From Azotosporobacter soli (lineage in GTDB: Bacteria > Bacillota > Negativicutes > SG130): DNA of 37,680 nt. Positions 1 to 6,800 of the stretch are shown here, piece after piece. The notes beneath the pieces were generated by a model. The model was not told the DNA's origin. It made no database searches and was given only the letters and a program-made list of their open reading frames with translations. A program made the translations under genes and the position numbers. Where the stretch lies: assembly GCF_030542965.1 (NCBI RefSeq), contig NZ_JAUAOA010000027.1, positions 1 to 37,680 on the forward strand, in the 5' to 3' direction. The number at the start of each line of letters is the position of its first letter. The first letter of the stretch is position 1.

Positions 1-60
1 TGAACTGAACCAGAAACAACGTACATAAAATAAAACGCCCAGAAGTAGAATAGCTTTAAA

Positions 61-918
61 TTACGCAAACTGGCATCGTTTTTCATACGGTGTCAGTTTT
101 GTTTTTAGTTGAATGCGTTCAAAATTATAAAAATAGATATACTCATCGATAACCTCGTTAGCCTCTGCAAATGTTTTGAGATGTATTCTCGAAATGCATT
201 CTGCTTTCAAAATACTAAAAAAGTTTTCAGCTAATGCGTTATCATAACAATTTCCTCGCCTTGACATGGACGGTGTAATACCATACTCTTTAGTTAGGTT
301 AAAATACCCCTGTGAAGTGTATTGAAACCCTTGGTCACTATGGAGTTGCAGCTCTGTAGTGACTTTTTCCTTTTTCATGGCAGTTCGAATTGTTTCAAGA
401 ACTAAATTTACAGTTTGTTCTGTTCCTGTTTTATAAGCAATAATACTGCGATCAAACGCATCGCGTATCATTGATAAATACAGGATTCCTTGGAGTGTAT
501 GGATGTATGAAATGTCGGTAACCCATTTCTGATTCGGCGCAGTTGCTTCAAAATCACGATTGAGTAGATTTTCATATTTATGAAGTTGTTGCTGCATTCT
601 CTTGTATTTTTTACGTCGGCGAATTTGAGATAATAAATTATATTTGCTCATTAAGCGAAGAACGGTTTTCGGATCAATAAATATATTTCTATTCTGTTGA
701 AGCCACAAATGAACCCTTCGATATCCATACGTTCTTTTTGATATTTCTTGGCATACCGCAATTTCTGCTACGATTCGTTCATTGCGATTCGGTTGATTCA
801 TGCGATGAACAAAATCATAGTACCCACTGCGTGATACATCAAAAAAGTCACACATTGCAGAGATAGAATAGCTGTCTTGGTTTTTATAAATTGCCATGTA
901 TTTTACAGATGGCCTCAC
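61..918 (-). CDS. IS3-family transposase OrfB (DDE integrase domain)
   Basis: Catalytic part of an IS3-type transposase, 285 residues from a GTG start. An N-terminal HTH_21-like segment (about 40-105, with TYGYRRVH) precedes an rve integrase core. The DDE triad is visible as Asp in WVTDISY, Asp in LHSDQGFQYTS and Glu in NALAENFFSILKAE. Its GTG overlaps the orfA stop in a GTGA junction and orfB is in the -1 frame, so it may be made as an OrfAB fusion by frameshifting or by coupled re-initiation. I did not see a classical A6G slippery heptamer at the junction. A downstream in-frame ATG (MAIYKN) is an alternative start. The reading frame is uninterrupted, so the element may be active. Confidence 0.93.
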   Translation of the reverse strand: MRPSVKYMAIYKNQDSYSISAMCDFFDVSRSGYYDFVHRMNQPNRNERIVAEIAVCQEISKRTYGYRRVHLWLQQNRNIFIDPKTVLRLMSKYNLLSQIRRRKKYKRMQQQLHKYENLLNRDFEATAPNQKWVTDISYIHTLQGILYLSMIRDAFDRSIIAYKTGTEQTVNLVLETIRTAMKKEKVTTELQLHSDQGFQYTSQGYFNLTKEYGITPSMSRRGNCYDNALAENFFSILKAECISRIHLKTFAEANEVIDEYIYFYNFERIQLKTKLTPYEKRCQFA

Positions 919-1229
919 TTCCTTCCAACGATTTGAAGAAAAGAACGTAATAGTTCGTTTTCCATCTTTAAACGCTTGATTTCATTATCTCTTTTATCCT
1001 GTATGGTAACATAGCTTTTAGGCGGTCTGCCTTTTTTCCGTGGAATAATTCCAGATTCAATCATCTTTTGTTTTCGGTTGTGTCTTCGGATTAGTTCTTT
1101 GATTACGTATTTATCCTTAAATCCATAGAACTCGCTAATTTCACGATTCGTTTTGCCTTCTTCTTTCATTTTTAGAACGTCGAGAATAATGTGTTCTCCA
1201 AAATGTTTTATTCCTCTTTGCCCTGACAT
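915..1229 (-). CDS. IS3-family OrfA (helix-turn-helix)
   Basis: Small DNA-binding protein that precedes OrfB in IS3 elements. It has an HTH region (about 15-45) and a C-terminal leucine-rich stretch ending IKRLKMENELLRSFLQ, typical of the leucine zipper used for multimerisation. I chose the ATG at 1229 (104 residues, MSGQRG) because a GGGGGTG ribosome binding site sits 5 nt upstream and the predicted transcript starts near 1247. The upstream ATG at 1247 (110 residues) would be almost leaderless. The stop overlaps the orfB start codon. Confidence 0.88.
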   Translation of the reverse strand: MSGQRGIKHFGEHIILDVLKMKEEGKTNREISEFYGFKDKYVIKELIRRHNRKQKMIESGIIPRKKGRPPKSYVTIQDKRDNEIKRLKMENELLRSFLQIVGRK

Positions 1230-1232
1230 ATG

Positions 1233-1275
1233 AACACCCCCAGTCATAGATTAATTATCTACAACTGGGGGTGTT
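1233..1275 (-). promoter_or_regulatory. Hairpin covering the IS3 orfA ribosome binding site
   Basis: Perfect 12-bp inverted repeat (1233-1244 and 1264-1275) with a 19-nt loop. The arm nearer orfA contains its GGGGGTG Shine-Dalgarno. RNA entering the element from outside on this strand would fold and hide the site. RNA from the internal promoter starts in the loop and leaves the site open. Confidence 0.6.
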
Positions 1276-1282
1276 TTGTCAT
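1254..1282 (-). promoter_or_regulatory. Promoter of the IS3 transposase genes
   Basis: Reading the lower strand, a -35 ATGACA (1282-1277) is followed by a 17-bp spacer and a -10 GATAAT (1259-1254). Each differs from consensus at one position. Transcription would start near 1247, inside the loop of the hairpin described separately, so transcripts made here lack the 5' arm of that hairpin. Confidence 0.6.
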
Positions 1283-1370
1283 TGTCCGTTTTTATTGGTT
1301 CAGTTCAAAGCAGCGAAGGCAATCTTTTTTTATTTGTACAAGAAAAAATAAAATACAGACAGGATTCAAA

Positions 1371-1388
1371 AATACGGCGGCGTATTAT
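1371..1388 (+). promoter_or_regulatory. Small palindrome upstream of the alcohol dehydrogenase
   Basis: AATACG-GCGG-CGTATT (1371-1386) is a perfect 6-bp inverted repeat with a 4-base spacer. It overlaps TATTAT (1383-1388), a possible -10. No good -35 was found at the right distance. It may be an operator; the IS3 end lies only 64 bp upstream. Confidence 0.25.
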
Positions 1389-1425
1389 GTAAGAATACAA
1401 GTTGGCTTACGAGGAGGAAAATAAG

Positions 1426-2532
1426 ATGAACTTTGATTTTTACATGCCGACTAAAATTCATTTCGGCAGTGAATGCGTATTGCAGCAAGGGGATGAATTT
1501 TCGCGCTGGGGCGCGAAAGCTTTGCTTGTGACCGGTCGCCATTCGGCGAAAGCGAGCGGTGCGCTCGATGATGTCGTCAAAGTGCTGACGCAAAAAGAGA
1601 TGCAGTGGAAAATTTTTGACAAGATTGAAGAAAATCCGACGGTCGAATCGGTGGCCGAGGGCGGCGCGTTCGCCAGAGAGTGGCAACCGGATGTAGTCGT
1701 TGCAATCGGCGGCGGGTCGCCGCTTGATGCGGCGAAGGCGATTGCGACGCTTGCGGTCAATGTCGTCGCGGCGCTGGAACTGTTTAATGGCAAACTGAAA
1801 AACGAAGCGCTGCCGATCATTGCGATTCCGCTTACGGCAGGAACCGGCAGCGAAGTGACGCCGTATTCGGTCTTGACGGATGCGAGCCAAGAGACGAAGC
1901 GGAGTTTTAGCGGCGACGGCATTTTCCCTAAAGTAGCCTTTCTTGACGCCCGCTATAGCCAAAGTCAGTCGCGTGACGTAACGGTAAACACGGTGATCGA
2001 TGCGCTGTCGCACTCGGTCGAAGGTTACCTGTCAAACCGGGCCACCGCGATTAGCGACAGTCTGGCACTGGCAGCGATCCGGCACTTTGCCGCTGCGAAG
2101 CAGGCGTTAAAAACCGACACTTTCAGCCTGGCGGATCGTGAATCGTTGTTGTACGCCTCGATGCTCGGCGGCATGGTGATTGCACAGACCGGTACGACCG
2201 CGGTGCATGCGATGGGCTATTCGCTGACCTATTTCCATCAGGTACCACACGGCCGGGCCAACGGCCTGCTGCTCGGCGAATACCTGCGTTTCAACGAACC
2301 GGCCGTGCCGGAAAAAATCGCCAACGTGCTGCAGGCCGCCGGTGTTGCCAATGTCGACGAGTTCAAGGCGCTGATGAGCGAATTGCTGCGCAACGATGAA
2401 ACGTATACGGCGGAAGAGATGAAAGCGTTTGCGGCGCAAGCCGGCAAGGCGAAAAATATCGCCAACACGCCGCGCCAGCCAAACGTGTCCGAGCTGGAAC
2501 AAATCTTTACCGCTTCGCTGCAGGTGAAATAA
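1426..2532 (+). CDS. Iron-containing alcohol dehydrogenase (group III ADH)
   Basis: Cytoplasmic NAD(P)-dependent alcohol/aldehyde oxidoreductase of the metal-dependent group III family, 368 residues. The N-terminal nucleotide-binding half has GGGSPLDAAKA and LTAGTGSEVTPYSV. The C-terminal half has the full metal ligand set at the family spacing: Asp192, His196 (DALSHSVEG), His261 (AVHAMGY) and His275 (VPHGRANG). The ATG at 1426 is preferred over an upstream in-frame TTG because GAGGAGG lies just before it. The next gene begins 1 bp after the stop, so the two are translationally coupled. The exact substrate cannot be read from the sequence. The IS3 element may have separated the gene from its original upstream context. 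Confidence 0.93.
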   Translation: MNFDFYMPTKIHFGSECVLQQGDEFSRWGAKALLVTGRHSAKASGALDDVVKVLTQKEMQWKIFDKIEENPTVESVAEGGAFAREWQPDVVVAIGGGSPLDAAKAIATLAVNVVAALELFNGKLKNEALPIIAIPLTAGTGSEVTPYSVLTDASQETKRSFSGDGIFPKVAFLDARYSQSQSRDVTVNTVIDALSHSVEGYLSNRATAISDSLALAAIRHFAAAKQALKTDTFSLADRESLLYASMLGGMVIAQTGTTAVHAMGYSLTYFHQVPHGRANGLLLGEYLRFNEPAVPEKIANVLQAAGVANVDEFKALMSELLRNDETYTAEEMKAFAAQAGKAKNIANTPRQPNVSELEQIFTASLQVK

Positions 2533-2533
2533 G

Positions 2534-2893
2534 ATGGCAGACAAGGCATTGTTTCTTTGGTATCCGAAATGCACGACCTGTCAAAAGACAAAAAGCTGGC
2601 TCGACGAACATGCCGTCCTCTATGAAGCGCGCGACATCAAAGAGCAGCCGCCGAGCGCGGCCGAACTGAAGACCTGGCACGAGCGAAGCGGTTTGCCGCT
2701 GCGCAAATTCTTCAACACCAGCGGTCTGGTCTATAAAGCGCGCGGCTTGAAAGACAAACTGGCGACGTTATCGGACGCGCAGCAGATCGAACTGTTGGCA
2801 AGCGACGGCATGCTGGTCAAACGTCCGCTGTTGGTTACGGCCAAAGCGGTTTTGGTCGGTTTTAAGGAAGCGGAATGGGCTGCGAAAGTGTAA
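2534..2893 (+). CDS. ArsC/Spx-family protein
   Basis: 119-residue thioredoxin-fold protein of the ArsC/Spx/YffB superfamily. The N-terminal strand is followed by a CxxC motif, KCTTCQKTKSWL, with Cys13 and Cys16. The C-terminal part shows DGMLVKRPLLV, the conserved RP segment of the family. Members include arsenate reductases, the Spx regulator and proteins of unknown role; nothing here decides between them. The absence of arsR or arsB nearby argues against a dedicated arsenic operon. It is one base downstream of the alcohol dehydrogenase and probably co-transcribed. Confidence 0.85.
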   Translation: MADKALFLWYPKCTTCQKTKSWLDEHAVLYEARDIKEQPPSAAELKTWHERSGLPLRKFFNTSGLVYKARGLKDKLATLSDAQQIELLASDGMLVKRPLLVTAKAVLVGFKEAEWAAKV

Positions 2894-2930
2894 GGCGCAT
2901 CTCGTTGCAGCAGGAAGAATGTGAACAAAA

Positions 2931-3150
2931 ACGCGAGTTTCCGACTTGCGTCAGACTGTCGACAAAACGAAATCAAGCGGGACGGTTTTTACACGAAGAA
3001 TTGAAGAAGGGAAGGCCGGAAGGATTTTTAAATTTTTCTTCCTCTCCTCCCGCCGGGCCGATGCGATCGGCCCACTTCGATTCTTCGTGTTATCCCGTTC
3101 TGTTTTTCAAGGGTCTACACTCTGACGCGAGTTTCCGACTCGCGTTTTTG
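2931..3150. repeat. Non-coding palindromic element (MITE-like or structured RNA)
   Basis: The 366-bp gap between two genes holds a nested set of repeats. A 21-base sequence at 2931-2951 recurs at 3125-3145 with one mismatch, and each copy is itself a small hairpin. Inside are inverted pairs 2950-2963 with 3113-3126 (12 of 14) and 2991-3006 with 3075-3090 (15 of 16), plus a perfect 8-bp hairpin at 3055-3073 (GGGCCGAT, loop GCG). The whole region could fold into one long branched stem. No convincing reading frame is present. It may be a miniature inverted-repeat element or a non-coding RNA. Confidence 0.55.
3125..3149 (+). terminator. Intrinsic terminator at the right end of the palindromic element
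   Basis: ACGCGAG, loop TTTCCGA, CTCGCGT, then TTTTTG: a 7-bp perfect stem followed by a T run. It can end transcripts from the alcohol dehydrogenase operon and is also the right terminal hairpin of the element. Confidence 0.6.
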
Positions 3151-3194
3151 TTTGCAAATGAAAAACGGCTAGGCAAACCTATTGCGCGAGGCAT

Positions 3195-3223
3195 TTGTCA
3201 AGTCGAGTAAACTATGGTACTAT
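3195..3223 (+). promoter_or_regulatory. Promoter of yjdM
   Basis: -35 TTGTCA (3195-3200), 17-bp spacer, -10 TACTAT (3218-3223). The start codon of the zinc-ribbon gene is 36 bp downstream. Confidence 0.6.
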
Positions 3224-3259
3224 ATTGAAATTGAGTACAAAGAATGGAGCATGTGAAAG

Positions 3260-3601
3260 ATGTCTGATTTGCCTAATTGTCCCAAATGTAATTCCGAATA
3301 TACCTATGAAGACGGCGTTCAGCTGGTTTGCCCGGAATGCGCGCACGAGTGGACTGCCGGAGCGGCGGATGATTCCGGCGATGCCGGATTGGTCGTTAAG
3401 GATGCTAACGGTAATCTCTTAACTGACGGCGATTCGGTCGCGATCATCAAGGATTTGAAAGTCAAAGGCAGCTCGTCGGCGCTGAAGATCGGCACGAAAG
3501 TGAAGAACATTCGTCTGGTGGAAGGCGATCATAATATTGATTGCAACATTGACGGTTTCGGCGCGATGAAGTTGAAATCGGAATTCGTCAAAAAAATATG
3601 A
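3260..3601 (+). CDS. yjdM: YjdM/PhnA-family zinc-ribbon protein
   Basis: 113-residue small cytoplasmic protein. The N-terminus is a zinc ribbon with CPKC (residues 7-10) and CPEC about 17 residues later. The rest is the PhnA C-terminal beta domain, with [16 protein letters not shown] and [14 protein letters not shown]. The family was named for a phosphonate locus but the molecular role is not established. Length and motifs agree with the full family. It appears to be a single-gene unit with its own promoter and a terminator directly after the stop. Confidence 0.9.
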   Translation: MSDLPNCPKCNSEYTYEDGVQLVCPECAHEWTAGAADDSGDAGLVVKDANGNLLTDGDSVAIIKDLKVKGSSSALKIGTKVKNIRLVEGDHNIDCNIDGFGAMKLKSEFVKKI

Positions 3602-3613
3602 TCCTGTGAAAAG

Positions 3614-3651
3614 GCCCTGTTTTTGCAGACGCAGAAGCAGGGTCTATTTTT
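3614..3651 (+). terminator. Terminator after yjdM
   Basis: Imperfect hairpin GCCCTGTTTTTGC / GCAGAAGCAGGGT followed by CTATTTTTA, 12 bp after the yjdM stop. Confidence 0.6.
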
Positions 3652-3666
3652 ATGCGCGCTAATGTC

Positions 3667-3754
3667 TTGTGAACAATGCACGAAATAAAGGAGTGGATTT
3701 GTGAATGGTTCACAATGCAATTCTATTGACCTGCCGAGAGAAGTCTGTTACGCT
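3667..3754 (+). promoter_or_regulatory. Candidate operator and promoter for the aldehyde dehydrogenase
   Basis: The 307-bp gap before the dehydrogenase carries a perfect palindrome TTGTGAATGGTTCACAA (3699-3715), that is TTGTGA-N5-TCACAA. A weaker copy TTGTGA-N5-GCACGA lies 32 bp upstream (3667-3683), three helical turns away on the same face. A possible promoter follows: TTGACC (3726-3731), 17 bp, TACGCT (3749-3754, weak). The sites just upstream of -35 would suit an activator, plausibly the PucR-family protein encoded downstream. A further small hairpin, AATGCGC/GCGCATT, lies near 3812-3832. Confidence 0.45.
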
Positions 3755-3908
3755 AGAAAAAACAAAATGTTTGCCGGTGCAGACGAATTAGTCAACGAAG
3801 ACTGGAAAATAATGCGCAAGCAATGCGCATTGTAACCGGTCTGTTTTTTTTTTTGACGCAGGCGGCGGTAGGTTAAAGGAAATGGATGAAAAGCAGGAGG
3901 AGTTTTAG

Positions 3909-5333
3909 ATGAAGACGCATGGCTTATTTATTGCTGGCAAGTGGCAGGTAACGGAGAAAAAGATCGCGGTGCGCGATAAGGCGAGCGGCGAAGAATGCGC
4001 GTATATCTCGGCGGCAGGGCCGGAGGAAGTGAAGCTTGCGGTTGATGCGGCGGAAAAGGCGTTTAAAACAATCAAACTGGAGCCGTACCGGCGTTATGAA
4101 ATTTTGCTGGAGGCGAGCCGCCTTTTGATGCAGCAGCAGGAAAAAATGGCCAACTTGATTTGCACCGAGGTGGGCAAGCCGTTTGGCGAAGCGATGGCGG
4201 AAGTCGCGCGAGCCGAACAGACCTTGATTCTGTCGGCGGAGGAAGCAAAACGGATGACCGGCGACATGGTGCCGCTTGCGGGCGCTCCCGGCTGCGGACA
4301 GCGCTGGGCGTTTACGCTGCGCGTGCCGGTGGGTATTGTTTGCGCAATCACGCCGTTTAATTTCCCGCTCAATCTGGCCTGTCACAAGATTGGTCCGGCG
4401 TTGGCTGCGGGCAATACGGTGCTCTATAAACCGGCGACCGTCACGCCGCTTTCGGCGGTACTCTTGTGCGAAATTTTTGCTGCCGCCGGATTACCGGACG
4501 GCTGTTTGAATTTAGTAACCGGTTCCGGCGCGGAACTTGGCGAGTTGTTGACGCAAGAGCCGCGCATCGGATTTTACAGTTTCACCGGCAGTCCGGAAGT
4601 CGGCAAGACCTTGCTGAAGAATGCGGGCTTCCGGCGCGTCGCGCTTGAACTGGGCTCTAATTCGGCCAACATTGTGCATGACGATGCGGCAGATGTGAGT
4701 GCGACCGCGGAACTTTGCGCGAAACAGGCCTTCGTCAATGCAGGGCAGGTCTGCATTTCGTGCCAGCGTGTTTATGTGCAAAAAAACGTAATGGAGGAAT
4801 TTTGCGCCAGTGCGGTCAAGTATGCGAAAAGCCTTGTCGTCGGCGATCCGCATGAACCGCAAACCGGCATCGGGCCAATGATCAGCGAGTCGGAGGCCAA
4901 GCGGATTGAAGCTTGGATCAACGAGGCAGTTGCGCAGGGCGCGACGCTTTTGAGCGGCGGAAAACGGCGCGGCGTTTGGTTTGAACCGACGGTCTTAACG
5001 GATGTGACGCCGGAGATGAAAGTGGTTTGCCAGGAAACGTTCGCACCGGTGGTTTGCATCGTGCCTTACGATACGATTGAAGAAGCGATCCGTCAGGTCA
5101 ATGCTTCGGTCTATGGTCTGCAAGCAGGCGTGTTTACCCAATCGCTGGAATTGGCCAGGCGCTGTGCGCTGGAAATTGAGACCGGCGGCGTGATCATCAA
5201 CGACGGGGCGACCTTCCGGACGGACAATATGCCGTACGGCGGCGTCAAGGAAAGCGGCATCGGTCGTGAGGGCCCGCAATACGCGGTTAAGGAAATGACG
5301 GAAGAAAAGTTGGTCGTGTTCAATTTTAAATAG
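3909..5333 (+). CDS. NAD(P)-dependent aldehyde dehydrogenase (semialdehyde type)
   Basis: 474-residue aldehyde dehydrogenase that oxidises an aldehyde to the acid. The cofactor region has ITPFNFPLNLACHKIGPALAAGN and YKPA. The general base is Glu247 in LELGSNSANIV and the catalytic nucleophile is Cys282 in NAGQVCISCQRV. The C-terminus has the typical MPYGGVKESGIGREG. Relatives include succinate-semialdehyde, lactaldehyde and phosphonoacetaldehyde dehydrogenases. Together with the nearby class III aminotransferase and permease, a semialdehyde formed by transamination (from GABA or a similar omega-amino acid) is the most economical substrate; that is inference. It is followed after 37 bp by the PucR-family regulator. 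Start: ATG after GCAGGAGGAG. Confidence 0.93.
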   Translation: MKTHGLFIAGKWQVTEKKIAVRDKASGEECAYISAAGPEEVKLAVDAAEKAFKTIKLEPYRRYEILLEASRLLMQQQEKMANLICTEVGKPFGEAMAEVARAEQTLILSAEEAKRMTGDMVPLAGAPGCGQRWAFTLRVPVGIVCAITPFNFPLNLACHKIGPALAAGNTVLYKPATVTPLSAVLLCEIFAAAGLPDGCLNLVTGSGAELGELLTQEPRIGFYSFTGSPEVGKTLLKNAGFRRVALELGSNSANIVHDDAADVSATAELCAKQAFVNAGQVCISCQRVYVQKNVMEEFCASAVKYAKSLVVGDPHEPQTGIGPMISESEAKRIEAWINEAVAQGATLLSGGKRRGVWFEPTVLTDVTPEMKVVCQETFAPVVCIVPYDTIEEAIRQVNASVYGLQAGVFTQSLELARRCALEIETGGVIINDGATFRTDNMPYGGVKESGIGREGPQYAVKEMTEEKLVVFNFK

Positions 5334-5370
5334 CAAGTTGCGGCGTTGCGGTAAAAGGAGGGAATCGGAT

Positions 5371-6609
5371 ATGATCAGTTGCCGGGAAATTGTACATCTG
5401 CCGTCCTTGAACAAGCTTCGTCTGGTGGCTGGCGAAGCGGGCTTGGATCGTGTCGTGCGCTGGGTTCATTTTATTGATCTGCCGGATGTGATTCCCTGGG
5501 TGCAGGGCGGTGAACTGTTGATTATCACCGGTATCGGTCTGCAGGGCGACGCGGCTAAGCTTAAAGAAGTGGTACGCGGCAGTATCCGAAAAAAATTGGC
5601 CGGACTGATCGTGAACGTCGGCCGCTACATCAAGGAAGTGCCGCCGGACGTTGTCGCGCTGGCCGATAAAGCCGGATTTCCGATTTTTGAACTGCCTTGG
5701 GAAGTGAAACTTATCGATGTGACGCAGGAAATCTGCAGTCATATTATTATGAAGCAGACGGAGGAACGCTCACTCAATGATTTCCTGGAGCAATTGCTTT
5801 TTCGTCCGTTGGCTGACAGCGAAGTGCTGATCGAGCGTGCGGCTTTTTACGGTTACGATTTGGCAAAACCGCATCAGGTGGCGATTATCCGCCCGCATCA
5901 ATTACGGGAGTTTTTGCAGACGCAGCGCGAAAAAGATGAAAAGGCGCTGGTCGCGCTGAAGGTCCGTTTTGAACGGATTGTGCGTGAGGCGCTGGAGCGG
6001 CGGGGGCGGAAAATGATTTCGATGCTCTGGCTTGATGACATGCATTTGCTGATGCCGCATCCGGAAAAGGATACGCAATCGCGCCAAAATGTCGCGTTGC
6101 TTGCGGAAATTATCGAGCGTCTCGCGTCGGAAATCCCAGGCTTGTTTGTGTCGGCTGCGCTCGGCGGTACGTTTGAATGTTTGCAGGAGGCCAGAAACAG
6201 TTATCTGCAGGCGAATAAAGCGTTGCGTTTTAGCGAACGGAAAAAGGTTTCGCCGCCGATCTACTTGTATGAGCAGTTGGGTATTTATAAATTGCTCTTT
6301 GAAGTGGAAGCGGATAAATTGGCCGCCTATCATCAAGAGGTGATCGAACCGCTCAATGAATATGATAAAAAACATCATATGGCGATGGCGGAATGTCTGA
6401 CGGTGTACTTTGAAGAAAATTGCAATGCGGCCAAGACAGCGAAACGTTTGTTCTTGCACCGTAATACGCTCGATTATCGTTTAAAGAAAATAGAAGAAAT
6501 TACCGAGCGGAGTCTAAATGATCCGTATGACAGATTAACGTTGCAATTAGGGACGTTGATTGCAAGACAATTGGAGGGCGATGCGATTTCGCCGCAAGTT
6601 TCCGACTGA
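5371..6609 (+). CDS. PucR-family transcriptional regulator
   Basis: 412-residue regulator. The N-terminal PucR domain (about 1-120) has RWVHFIDLPDVIPWVQGGELLIITG. A GGDEF-like middle region follows (CdaR type). The C-terminal PucR HTH has YFEENCNAAKTAKRLFLHRNTL-type sequence ending YRLKKIEEIT. This architecture is typical of activators of purine, GABA, proline and other nitrogen-compound catabolism. The ATG at 5371 is preceded by AAGGAGGG; an upstream TTG at 5338 has no such site. It lies between the aldehyde dehydrogenase and aminotransferase genes, and similar TTGTGA-N5-TCAC palindromes precede both, so it is the likely local regulator. Its last codons share AGTTTCCGACT with the palindromic element at 2931-3150. 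Confidence 0.92.
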   Translation: MISCREIVHLPSLNKLRLVAGEAGLDRVVRWVHFIDLPDVIPWVQGGELLIITGIGLQGDAAKLKEVVRGSIRKKLAGLIVNVGRYIKEVPPDVVALADKAGFPIFELPWEVKLIDVTQEICSHIIMKQTEERSLNDFLEQLLFRPLADSEVLIERAAFYGYDLAKPHQVAIIRPHQLREFLQTQREKDEKALVALKVRFERIVREALERRGRKMISMLWLDDMHLLMPHPEKDTQSRQNVALLAEIIERLASEIPGLFVSAALGGTFECLQEARNSYLQANKALRFSERKKVSPPIYLYEQLGIYKLLFEVEADKLAAYHQEVIEPLNEYDKKHHMAMAECLTVYFEENCNAAKTAKRLFLHRNTLDYRLKKIEEITERSLNDPYDRLTLQLGTLIARQLEGDAISPQVSD

Positions 6610-6618
6610 CGGGATTAT

Positions 6619-6658
6619 CTCACAAAAAGCGAGCGGTTTTTTTGTGAGGAACTCACCT
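6619..6658 (+). promoter_or_regulatory. Inverted repeat and candidate PucR operator before the aminotransferase
   Basis: Two overlapping structures lie here. The first is a 10-bp perfect inverted repeat CTCACAAAAA (6619-6628) with TTTTTGTGAG (6639-6648), which has no T run after it and so is a poor terminator. The second is TTGTGA-N5-TCACCT (6642-6658), matching the left arm and the TCAC core of the palindrome upstream of the aldehyde dehydrogenase. It abuts a weak promoter TAGACG-17 bp-TAGTAT (6658-6686). Confidence 0.4.
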
Positions 6659-6724
6659 AGACGTGTAAAGTTGTAAATGATAGTATGGGGTCAAGGAAAA
6701 AATCAAATGATGAATTTAGCAATG

Positions 6725-6769
6725 GCGCTGATGCATATCAAAAAGATATGTCTCAGCGCGTTTATTTTT
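6725..6769 (+). terminator. Terminator-like hairpin in the aminotransferase leader
   Basis: GCGCTGATGCATATC (6725-6739) pairs with GATATGTCTCAGCGC (6745-6759) in 13 of 15 positions with a 5-A loop, followed by GTTTATTTTTG. It sits between the presumed promoter and the aminotransferase ribosome binding site, where it could attenuate expression. It could also terminate pucR read-through. Confidence 0.5.
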
Positions 6770-6800
6770 GCCCGATTTATCATGACGGGAGGAAATTAGC

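Larger units (their letters stand above)
1..1307 (-). mobile_element. IS3-family insertion sequence, apparently complete
   Basis: The ends are imperfect inverted repeats. The window opens with TGAACTGAACCAGAAA and the reverse complement of the bases ending at 1307 reads TGAACTGAACCAATAAA. Between them lie two lower-strand genes in the orfA/orfB arrangement of IS3-family elements, with orfB in the -1 frame relative to orfA. TG...CA termini and a length of about 1.3 kb fit the family. The left end is exactly base 1 of the window, so a target-site duplication cannot be tested. The AT-rich composition contrasts with the GC-rich neighbours, as expected of a mobile element. The right end lies 118 bp upstream of the alcohol dehydrogenase start. 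Confidence 0.92.

Noticed and set aside
2875-3210. 111-codon open frame across the palindromic region
   Set aside because: It has no ribosome binding site, overlaps the end of the ArsC-like gene and reads straight through the hairpins; the repeats explain the sequence better.
3699-3715. CRP-type binding site (TGTGA-N6-TCACA)
   Set aside because: The spacer is five bases, not six, and related sites cluster only around the PucR-associated genes.
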